DNA from: Datnioides undecimradiatus
Lineage: Eukaryota > Chordata > Actinopteri > Lobotiformes > Datnioididae
Length of the DNA: 64,000 nt
Direction: 5' to 3'
Assembly: GCA_008933995.1 (NCBI GenBank)
Contig: WARS01000052.1
Span: forward strand, 744,001 to 808,000
This document shows, piece after piece, positions 26,528-36,179 of this stretch. How positions within the stretch are numbered: the stretch's first letter is position 1; every line of letters begins with the position of its first letter. A program made the translations under genes and the position numbers. The notes beneath the pieces were generated by a model. It saw nothing but the letters and a program-made list of their open reading frames with translations, was not told the origin of the DNA and did no database searches.

Positions 26528-27749
26528 AAGGTTTGCTGATGTAGACCCTGGAGCTGCCAGTCTTCAGGGGATTGTTTGATATCTGGCTCCACCTAGTGGT
26601 TGAACCCAATGCGTGCAGCAACCTTCTATCTTCTACTTTAAATAGTTTTTATGATCATATTGGATAAAATATAAATAGATTCATTTCAACCAGAGCTGGT
26701 ACTGTGATTCAGACTTAAGTTACAAAATGAGGACTGTGATACTAACTTGAAATATGTCCCCAGTGCCCAGTTTGGACCTGGTGACGTCCCGCTGTAATAA
26801 ACAGCCACAGGTCCACGTTTTCTCAGCTGTGTGCATTGAACGGACTTAAACGCTGTTCCTCAAACAGCTTTGAAAGGTGTCCAGATGCTGAATCTTTTGC
26901 AGTTTAGTTGAAATTTAACCTAAAGTACCTGAAAAACCTAAATACCAGTGCGGTTTTATGACATAAAAGAACAGGGTCTCGGTTATTTCACCTTTATTTA
27001 CTCAGGGTGGAGAAATCAAGCGTCCCTTTAAACCGTTTCTCGGGAGCACTCTGCTGCACGCCGTCCTGCCCCTCAGCAGCCGGGCTGCGGCAGCCACACT
27101 TGTGTTTTGCGAGCTTTTGAGCAAATACACAGAAATATTTAGAGGGTTGGTGTCCTGCTCAAACGGAGAAAGCAGACGTCTTCCTTCAAAGAGGCGCCAA
27201 AACATTCGCCGTGATGCGTTTTTACTTCCTCCGTCCTGTTTTTCTGCGAGGTGATTCGTGTGTTTTCATTGGACGCCAGAGATCAACACGCAGGGGGAGA
27301 AACAACCTGATGTACCGCTTTGTTTTAGGTTCAAATGCTGTTCACAGTAGCGTGGAGTGAATTAACAACTCACAATGCAAATTTAATATTTGCAGTGGGT
27401 GACAAAATACGTTTGCCACTGGCAGTACATTCAAACAGCCACAGTACCCAGAGGCCCGTCTCAGACGTATTAATACATTAAGAAAACCAACCAAGTGTTT
27501 GCAACAGACATGTCTTGTCGTGTTCTGCTGCGTATGAAGGAAAACAAACAAATAAACTGAACAAACAGAGAAATAATCATCACGGTCGTGGACTTTCACT
27601 GTAAACATCCACTCAGGACATTAAAGTGTGAGCTGCTGGTGCAAACATGCATCAAACCCGCCCAAGCCCTCGTTTCAGGAACTCTGTGTTGTAAGTGACA
27701 CAATGAGAAACACCTCACAGTCAGAGGAGCTGGCTATTTAAAGGGTCAA

Positions 27750-28290
27750 GTCGCTCAAATCACCAAAACGTGTCCCTGCCTCATTATCTTCACACGCATG
27801 GCTTCACATTCTTCTGCTGAGGTTTTCTTCCCGTAGCCTGAAGACAGAAGTGGACGGAGCCGCTGAGACGTCACCCGTCGGTTTGTGGCCTCACGTTTGC
27901 ATTTTGGCCGTCGCCCTCTTGGTTTTTTTAGGAACCACGACTGAGCACTGACCACATGGATGAGATGGTGGAGCTGCCACTGGGTGCACACTACTCTGCC
28001 TCTAGCCTGATATATGGTCGCCATGGTAGCGGCATGTCAGTCACAAAGTAGCCACGCCCCTAAATCATACCCTGATTTATTGTCTATTCTCGTCTAAATG
28101 GGATCGTAATTTAGAAAAATGAACATTGTGATGTACTGAAGAAGACTTTAAACTAGTGATTAAGCCGTAAAGTTTAACTGAGGTAATAAATTAAAATAAA
28201 GAGTCGGAATAAACGTCCATAAAATTCGACATATTCCTGCAACAAAAGGAGTCGCCCCCTGCTGGTCGTCAGGGAGATGACAGGATCAAG
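27750..28290. repeat. Decayed dispersed fish repeat
   Basis: The segment includes phrases I recognise from abundant teleost interspersed repeats: GAGACGTCACCCGTCGGTTT near 27867, CATTTTGGCCGTCGCCCTCT near 27900, GTAGCCACGCCCCTAAATCA near 28048, and GTCGCCCCCTGCTGG near 28251. It is probably one or two old copies next to each other. The family name and exact ends cannot be given from sequence alone. It lies just past the arsi 3' end and may supply its poly(A) signal. Confidence 0.45.
28076..28081 (-). promoter_or_regulatory. arsi: Candidate arsi poly(A) signal
   Basis: TTTATT on the plus strand gives AATAAA on the minus strand, about 490 bases past the arsi stop codon. I found no nearer canonical signal. 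It lies inside a decayed dispersed repeat, so assignment is weak. Confidence 0.3.
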
Positions 28291-28571
28291 GCACTTCATC
28301 ACTAACGCTGCACAAGGAGCAACAGTTTCTACCAAACAACTGTTCTGAAATAACTAACAGACTGAAGCTACAGTAAGACGATACACTGCGATTTGAGTGA
28401 ACTGACCCTTTAAAGGTCAACCAATGGCCTGAACTGAGTGCTGACATGTAGAAAAGTGAAGCCAGTGAAAGGTTTTAGCGAGTTTCTGAAAGACGTTTGT
28501 GTTTTCACTGGTTTAAGGTGTTGAAGTAAATAAAAACAACAAGCAACGTTTCAAAGGGTTGAAGTCCCAGC

Positions 28572-31500
28572 TCAGATCCGATTGGACATCATCCTGGTGT
28601 TCAGTTTCATAAAGAACGACTGCAGCTTGCACAGCCGGCACTTCTTCTTCTTCTTCTTCTTCTTGCTGTTCCGGCCTCTCTTGTACACGCCGTGATATTT
28701 CCCCTCCTCGTCCTCCTCCTCGTCCACCCACGGCACCCAGGCCCCGCCGTGCTGGCTGGGGTTGGCCCGAGGGTCGTCTGGCGGAAAGTACACCTGCACG
28801 GCCGTTTGGTTGTAGTAGGCGAGCCGTGCCAGCAGCCGTTGGACCACGTCTGGTCGCTGGTCCGCCAGGTCCCGGCGCTCGCACGGGTCGGCCGTGATGT
28901 TGAACAGCCAGACGTTTTTGTGGGTTGAGGTTTTCTGGAACGACGTGACGGCACGTTCAAGGTTCCACCAGGGACCCGGGAGAGTTGGAAGAACCTGAGG
29001 GTCAAAGGTCGCAGTTATTTGTGTTTCTCATGATCAATCTGAGACAGAGGAGTAAACACGATCCAACTCAAAGGTCTAAATGTGTTGCAGTACCTGCGGG
29101 GGGACCCAGTCTCCATGGCCTGGGTCTCCTGTCAGCAGCTTCCAGTCTCCAACTCTGATGGCAGCCTGGACTGATGTGTCCCACACTGGCTGGGACGACT
29201 GCAGACTCAGCTGGGGGGCCGGCTGGGGTTTCAGCTGCTGTGTCGCTGGCCGGGACATGTTCTGGTACTGGGATAATGTCCGTGTGGGGTCTGACCTTAA
29301 AAGTAATTTTAGCTGCATCTTGGATTTTGGTTGAGGTGGTCTGGACAGTGACGGGTTCTGGTTTTGGGATGTGGTGCGCCTGGATTTTGACTTGAAGCGC
29401 AGCTGGATCTGAGGCTGAGCTTGAGGGCGGGATGTTCCTGACGCTGACGGGGAGCCGCCGGAGTGAGACTTCAGGTGTGGTCTGTAATGCGACCGTCTCT
29501 GCTTCTGAGTGAAGACGTTCGCCTTGAGTTTGGGTTTTAGTTTTGATTTTGGGAGGGTCTTAAGCTTGGGTTTGGGAAGGGGCCTGGATTTAGGTTTAGG
29601 CTTAGACTTCTTGGTCGTCTTCAGCTTGAACTCTGACTTCTGCTTCGTTTGATGCCTCAGGATCTTCTTCTTGTTTGGCTTCTTAAAGGGCGGACGCAGG
29701 TCGTCTGAGTTGCTGATTGCTTACAAAGAAAGTTTAACAGGTGAGAGAGAGGTGACGTAAGCTCTGCAGGTATTTAGTCACAGAGCAAAGTATTGGAGAA
29801 GCGTTACTGGAGAGGAAGGACGATGTTAGCGTGGCTAAAACCAGAATTCACTACAAAATATAAGAACCTGCTGTTGAATGACAAGGGTTTCCACTGAAAA
29901 TGCACATATTTACATAACATTTATCACCATTCATAGAAGTTTAGTGAACAACTAGCCAACTAACTAATGTAACTGTTGATCTCTCTCTTGATTTCGGGGG
30001 CTACCTGAGGCTTCCTCCGCGTCGTCTTCCCACGTCACGATTCGACCAGCGGGTTTGTGCAGGGGGTCGATGTTGTGCAGGATCTCCTGACGAGGCGAGT
30101 CCTTCCCTTCGCTGATGGTGGGCCAAACATCAAACCCATCCAGACCCCGGCTCTGAGAGGGAAACATTACAGCGTGTGTGAGCAGGTACTGGGAGTCCGT
30201 GATCACTGTTTAGCATTCATGTTGCTGGAAGAAACACTCATTACCTCACAGGAGTAAATAATAATACAATAGTGGCTATCGAGTGTCTGGATTAGTCAGA
30301 TTTGTCTTGACTAGAGCCAGGATAGCGTTTCTTATCTGCTTTGCAATGGAAACCTACTTGAATACCAAGCCAACAAAGCTCTTTGGTGCACAGACCTGCC
30401 AGTGAAGTGAATTTACATCTGAAGTTAAAGACAAAAAGGTCTCTGAGGCCGGTGCTGAGAACTGCTGCACTTATCCTGATCGGTCAGGAGCACATTTATC
30501 GGCATGATGGTGAACGACGGTTTTATGGTAGCGCTGAAACTGAACTTTAGCCTGGTGCCAAAAGGGATTCATGTAGCCGGAGCTGCACATTCAGCTCGAA
30601 CCGTGACAACAAATAAACTTGCGCATTAATGAAATCATTGGGAGACACTGAGCGGGTCGAGTTACAGCAGAGGAAACTGTAGCCGAGTCCAGTTTCTGGC
30701 ACAACATGTAGAAAAAACATACAGAAGCTAAATCCAGCGTGCTCCGACAGTGAAGTGATCGCCCGTATCTGTAGCTCGGGTGGCCGCGGTGAAAGCCACA
30801 GCCCTAAATCTGCACAATAAAACAGTCACCAGTCCACTTTTTTATGGTACTGAACCTTTTCTGTCCCGCGTTCACCGAGGCTGCAAAGATATGAGCAGCA
30901 AGCAACATGCAACCAATCGCAAAAGAGTTTAAAAGCAATGCAGCGACAATCGTTCTCTATATGTTGGTGTTCTAAGAAGGTTCTGAGCTCCTCTGACCTG
31001 GCTGATGTTCCCCCCGGCCAGGCTCACCAGCGTGGGGAACCAGTCGGTGATGTGCAGCAGAGCTTTGGAGACCCGTCTCCGTTTTCTCAACAGCGGGCTG
31101 TGAACGAACGCCACTCCACGGACTCCGCCCTCCCAGTATGTACCCTGGAAGCACAGTCGGGAAGCTTATTTAGGATTATCACGATTCTTAAGAAAGCAGT
31201 GTGTGGACGCAGGATGTGCTGCAGGGGAGAGCTGCTGCTAACGTTTGCTCAGCTTGTTTCTCTGATAACTTCAGATCCAGACGTCCGACGACTCACAGAC
31301 AGGAGACCGAACAAGGCTGATTACAGACCAGCGAAACAGTGATCAGAGTCGTTTCTACCTTGCGGCCTCGTAGCGGCCAGTTGCTCCCTCCTGTGAAAGG
31401 CTGGGCGCCGTTGTCCGTGGAGTAGATGATGACGCTGTTCCGGTAGTATCCGTACTTCCTCAGGGCGTAGGTGACGTTTCGGACCGCCTCGTCCACTGTG

Positions 31501-34098
31501 GACACCATGGCGGCGAACTTTCTCCTGGCGACGTTGGCCATGTCACGGTATGGGTAGATGTAGGACTTAGGAGTCTGTAGAGGAGTGTGAACCGCCTGCA
31601 GGGGAACATTAACGCATTAACGCCGTGTGTTCGGACATTTCAAAGATACACGGGCGGCTTTTTAGAGTAAATACACAAAGGTGTTCTCTGATTTCGCTGA
31701 GTTAACGCCCCTCAGCACCTACTCGTAGGGCACACGCCTACCATGGGAAAGCCAAATGAAACGGCCCTTTGGTTTTGTTTTTCCATTCCCAGTGGGTGCA
31801 GCAGCTCAGTCTTCACCAAGCCCTCAGCTCAGAGCGCGTCAGATGAACGTGGCTGCCCACAAACGTTAAACAATAAACAGTCAGTGAACAACAGTCGAGT
31901 AACCTCGAACATAAACTTTCTGTGTGGCCTGTTTTTAATCAAATCCTCTGAAATAAGTCGCCGATGCTCTTAGACAAACAAACACTTTCATGCGGCCTCA
32001 GTGTTGTTCCAACATGTCAGGGTCCTCACATCCAGACATAAACCAACGCAGCATCAGAACACGCGGCCGCCTGGGTCTGACCTATTTTCGGCGACTGTAC
32101 GACAGTTTTGCGCCTGTGTGTTTGGCTCTGATTGTGAGAGAAACATGAATCATGTTTCAAACCCGCCACCAAGCCTCAAACTGAGCCTCGCACCTGGAGG
32201 GAGAGCAGCAGGAAGAGCGGCTTGTCCGTGGGGTCGTGGCTCTCGAGGATCTTGCGAGCTCTCTGCGTGAAGAGCGTGGTCGAGTACTTCCCTTCCTGGC
32301 CCCACGCAACGCCCTCGTCGTCATGGAGATCATACCCACACAGCCCCGGGCCATCGCAGGACCCATAACTGGAAACAGATGGAGAAATGTAAGTTACAAA
32401 CACACAAGGAATTAAAGTTATTCAAGGTTAATTCGGGCTTCACCTGTAGTAATCCACACTTCCTGTTAACGAACCAAAGAAACTGTCAAAACCCTTTCTG
32501 GTGGGCAGACACGCCTTCCTGGAGAAGACAAAGATCAGACTTCAGATCAGATACTGCTACGCACATCCATCCTGATACCTGCGACGTCTCCACCTCACCT
32601 GTAGAAGCCCAGGTGCCACTTGCCGACCATGTGCGTGGTGTAGCCGGCCTGGCGGAGCCTCTCGGGCAGAGTGTCCATGTGTGCGGGCAGACAGCTGGGC
32701 TGGCTGGGTCTGATAATGGAGTGCTGCAGTCCCGTGTGGATCTGATATCTGCAGGTAAAAACACGCTCACCGCTGACTCAGGATCTGCTGTTGGGCCTCG
32801 CAGAACAACAAGGGGCTCATTTGTCTTCAGTGCAGTAATCTGATTATTCACAGCAGCTGCCAGAGCCTCCGAATCAGTGACTGTCCTGCTTTTACATCAG
32901 ATGTATTAAACTATATGCCATAAACTGAAAGCGAAGAGGCGTCTGTACCTGCCCGTCATGAGCTGGCTGCGTGACGGCGTGCAGATGGGCTGAACGTAGT
33001 AGTTCTCCAGCCTCACGCCCTCAGCCGCCAGTTTGTCCAGAGTCGGAGTCTTGATGGTCGGGTTGTGGTAACCGATGTCGTTGAAACCCTGTTTTCATGG
33101 AGGCACAGAAGAGCTCTGCTGAGTGTTTCAGATTTAGATAATCGGATCCATCTGTGCTGTGACAAAACTCACTGAAAACACAGATTGATGGTTTAACAGC
33201 GCGCTCTCCTCATGTGAAACTTGTCTCCCAGATGGTCTGAACAAAGGTTACACACACTCTGTGTGTGCGCAGGAGCTGTTTCCAGCTTCAGTATAGAATC
33301 AGAAAACACGTACAATGAATTTATCTTGTGAACGGTGTGTGTGTGTTTGTGTTTACACCCCGACCGCCACCTGGACCATCTGTCTTTTCAGATGACTGAT
33401 GGAGGTTTAGTTGCAGGAGGTGGATTTAATCGGGTTCAGGTGCGCGGCCGCGTGAGAGAGACGTGCCCGCTTTGATCATAAACCAGTGTCTTTGTGCCCT
33501 TTTATGGAACGTTTGAGAGCAACAACAACCAAAGTGCACAGAGTGAACTGGTCACTTTACTGGAAACACCATCAGCACTAAACCTGGCAGGCAACAGCTT
33601 CTAACACCCGCAGACAGTCCATTATCGGCCGACTGATGGACATTTGAAGGTTTACTGAGCTGATCTTTTAATCAGTTTGTTCAGAGCTGTGACTGACTTA
33701 TCTCTCAGGCTTATAATCTATATTATACCTGCAGACAATGACCGATGTTTAAGTCTATCTGGTCTTATCTGTTCATAAAAGTGAAATATGGATGGTGCTA
33801 CAGTACCGAGCGCTCACAAATGTGTAAATATGCATGAAATCATCTTTTCTTATGTAAACATGGTCATTTATTAAACTGTATTGAATGGCTCTTACACACA
33901 CACACACACACACACCTGGTCGTCTGTGAGGATGAACAGGATGTGCGGCTGGCTCTTCCTCTTCACTCTCGCCTCATCATCGTTAGTGCTTCTGTCGTCC
34001 CGGTCCTGTGTCTGGTTTGGTTTGGACCGCTGCGCAGCCGCACAGTCCAGGGCAAAGAAAACACTGAGCGCAGTCAGAGCCGCAGCGGCAGCCTGCAT
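28572..34098 (-). CDS. arsi: Arylsulfatase I (ARSI), ten coding exons, with large basic insertion
   Basis: A secretory-pathway sulfatase that hydrolyses sulfate esters; the natural substrate of ARSI is unclear to me. Exons in transcript order: 34098-33916, 33088-32949, 32748-32599, 32518-32444, 32368-32194, 31595-31359, 31144-30998, 30152-30005, 29719-29094, 28994-28572; phases agree (2304 nt, about 767 residues). The Met at 34098 opens a hydrophobic signal peptide (about residues 1-22). Metal ligands DDQ are at 59-61. The sulfatase signature [11 protein letters not shown] begins at Cys97, the residue converted to formylglycine. [15 protein letters not shown] and NWPLRGRK follow. [21 protein letters not shown] and the Cys/Lys-rich C-terminus ending [11 protein letters not shown] point to ARSI rather than ARSJ or ARSB. 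Adjacency to tcof1 supports this. Human ARSI is about 569 residues; most of the excess is a Lys/Pro/Gln-rich block at about 420-595. An in-frame upstream Met at 34248 is less likely because a good acceptor ends at 34115. Confidence 0.93.
29094..29719 (-). other. arsi: arsi exon 9: basic low-complexity insertion
   Basis: A 626-nt exon entered through a TTTGTAAG acceptor in the phase required by the previous exon (TCA G / CA). It stays open for 208 codons. The first about 175 residues are very rich in Lys, Pro, Gln and Ser (for example [38 protein letters not shown]). The last about 31 residues return to the conserved sulfatase sequence ([30 protein letters not shown]). In human ARSI the flanking conserved blocks are separated by only a short linker. 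Confidence 0.8.
32949..33088 (-). other. arsi: arsi exon 2: sulfatase active-site signature
   Basis: Encodes about residues 62-108, from [15 protein letters not shown] to [11 protein letters not shown]. The C-x-P-S-R-x3-L-x2-G pattern is the formylglycine-forming motif of type I sulfatases and is fully intact here, so the enzyme should be matured by the formylglycine-generating enzyme. The exon starts after aaaacag and ends at a gtacag donor, phase 2. Confidence 0.93.
33895..33915 (-). repeat. (GT)n at the arsi exon 1 donor
   Basis: The conserved coding sequence ends ...LTDDQ and the very next bases on the minus strand are a run of about ten GT units, so the homology-defined donor is CAG followed by gtgtgt. 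A stronger-looking GTAAGA lies 20 nt further at the repeat's end. Confidence 0.8.
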
Positions 34099-34113
34099 CT
34101 TTACTGCAGGAGC

Positions 34114-34122
34114 CCTGCAGAG

Positions 34123-34153
<31 letters not shown>

Positions 34154-34154
34154 G
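34114..34154 (-). repeat. (GTT)n tract forming the acceptor upstream of the arsi start codon
   Basis: On the minus strand about ten GTT units are followed by GTTCTCTGCAG, then 16 bases before the ATG at 34098. The triplet repeat supplies the pyrimidine-containing tract of a plausible 3' splice site. This implies a 5' UTR exon further upstream. Confidence 0.55.
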
Positions 34155-35190
34155 CAACCTCAAAATATATCAGCGAGGCAGGAGCTTCTACGAGCAAAAC
34201 ACCAGGAGAACACGGCGCCTGAAAATGTTTGAGTCGGCACAAATTCACACAAGCGTGCCATCAGCGGCGGACTCACTGTAGATCATAAAACCACATTTGA
34301 GATGGACTCGCCAACTTGGCTGTAACTGCGATCTGAAACACATCCATCTGGTGGACAGAGGGAGCTGAAACTCAGAGGAGGTCGTTTTAACCGTTCGCAA
34401 TCCTCGGAGCCCGAATAATAAAGAGTGATGAAAACATTAGACGTGCTTCAGAGAGCGGCGACAGACCGGGGGGCCTCGCTTTAATGGGGCCTCTTACATT
34501 TATGCAGCGTAGGAGTGAGAGAACACATACGACTCACTGAGTGACGGACACAAAGACCTTCTGCTCACTTAGGATAATATATATATGACAATATGCAACA
34601 TGCAGGTTTGGAAGCATTTCATTAAACTGTAATTTGTGTCAAAACACACACGTGTATATAAATGTTTAATCTTCTGTGCTTTCTAATTAAATCTCACATT
34701 ACACTTCTGATGTCATCCAACTTAAAACACTCAGCCTTTGTTGAGATTGTTTCCAGATTCTGATGAGGAAGCAGCATATGACGATGTTTAACACTGAAAA
34801 CTTAATGTTAATGTCACTCTTGACCGACCTGTCAATTAGATATTCAATCAATCGGCCGATCCTCTCGTTAATCAGGGCGAAAAATAACCCCGATGCCTTC
34901 AGGTGACACGCTCAAACCTGCTTCTGTCGCCAGACCAAAGATATTTAAATAACAATGTCATAAAACAGATAAAAGCAACGTGAATCATGTTACGACGTGT
35001 TTGAGAAGATGGAAGCAGAAAACCGTGGGTTGGTTTCATGTTTTTGTTTGATACACTGGTGGACATGATTCAATCCAACACCACAAAGTTCCCACAGTGT
35101 CATCAAAAACACTAAATAGAGTTTAAGTTGAGTCTCTCGGTGATGGTGGATGTGTTCAGGGCTGCTGACCTGCGTCTCTTTGGTTCTTAC

Positions 35191-35360
35191 AGACACTTTT
35201 TATCGTCTTTAACCCTTTGTTTCCTCTGAGGACGCTGCACTTTGGCACGCAGCTCGCTGCTGTCAAGGGACAGGAAAGAGCAGATTGCCTGAAAGTCTGC
35301 ATCATCTACAACGTGTTTACAAACGTCAAAGCCAAGAGCCGCACGCAATGTTGATTTTAT
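35191..35360 (-). other. Isolated exon-like open stretch upstream of arsi
   Basis: On the minus strand an acceptor-like CGTCTTACAG precedes 170 nt of open frame ending at GTGTCT followed by GTAAGAACC, a good donor. The peptide (IKSTLRAALGFDVCKHVVDD, then AICSFLSLDSSELRAK, then a basic end) is not low-complexity. Its end phase would join in frame to the arsi exon starting at 34114. I do not recognise the peptide. It could be an alternative 5' exon, a relic of another gene or element, or chance. Confidence 0.25.
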
Positions 35361-36049
35361 CTGTAAGACGTGACTGAGAGCAGCTGTCGTGGCTCGAATG
35401 GTCACAAAGCTGCTGTCTGAGATGGCTTCCCATTAGGTGGGACACTGGTGCTCATGGCCACGGCACAGGACCAACACACACACACACACACACCTTTCCC
35501 TCTGCTTTTGTGGGAGTGTGTGTGTGACAGCCTGTTAGTTCAGACTATGCAAGCACAGACTGGTCCTGTATATATATAATTTATTCTGATGAAGTCTACA
35601 GTCTGTATCAAGTTACAAATTGACTGAACCCTGGCATAAATACAGTATTTATCAATATCAGATTACATATTGATTTTAATGCCTGCTGACATCACAGTTT
35701 CCTCCACGTGCAAATAAACCATCCAGCTCCCATGTTGTGTTTAAAATCAGGACATTTCCAATTGAATGGACATCTTTTCCCCACAACAGCTGTAATATTT
35801 CAAAGCCAGGCCTCAATCAATACCTCGATTATGGATCAATGGCAGTGAACGGCTCTTCTCCTCCTCCTCTCCTCTTCCTCTGCGGGACTCCTCAGTTCAT
35901 TCTCCACGCGTCGGGCTCTTTCCTTCAGCTCGCGCAAAAGTTTGGTTTGAGTAAAGTTTGCAGGAGACGCCGCATGTCCTCAAGTTTTCACTAAACCTTC
36001 CTCCCTCCAGTCTGAGCGTCCGCACTCCCAATGAAATACGACCACAGTT

Positions 36050-36100
36050 AAGTCCGTTACGGCACCACGCGGAGACTTCCGGTCTGACCTGTCAAAATAA
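36050..36100 (-). promoter_or_regulatory. Possible arsi promoter area with ETS site
   Basis: ACTTCCGG at 36075-36082 reads CCGGAAGT on the minus strand, the consensus core for GABP/ETS factors, in a locally CG-richer patch about 2 kb upstream of the arsi start codon. A second ETS-like site, ACATCCGG, is at 36903-36910. The actual transcription start cannot be read from the sequence. Confidence 0.25.
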
Positions 36101-36179
36101 AACTGTAAGTGACAAAACACGGACACGCTTTCAAGACAACCAAATAGGATTAATGAATGGAAATTAAAGAATAAGGTGT

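Larger units (their letters stand above)
17971..28060. other. Intergenic region between epc1 and arsi
   Basis: About 10 kb with no exon chain that I can support. It holds a decayed LINE fragment (20580-21345), a stretch resembling conserved non-coding DNA (about 22730-23370), (GT)n at 25226-25255, 25656-25693 and 26489-26525, an AAT-type triplet repeat at 25802-25841, and part of a decayed dispersed repeat from about 27750. Short ORFs here lack recognisable domains. The region is flanked by the 3' ends of both genes, which converge. Confidence 0.6.

Noticed and set aside
34098-34248. Upstream in-frame ATG for arsi at 34248
   Set aside because: It would put a long Val run from a GTT repeat ahead of the signal peptide. 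The repeat instead ends in a good acceptor (CTCTGCAG), and the Met at 34098 starts a normal signal peptide.
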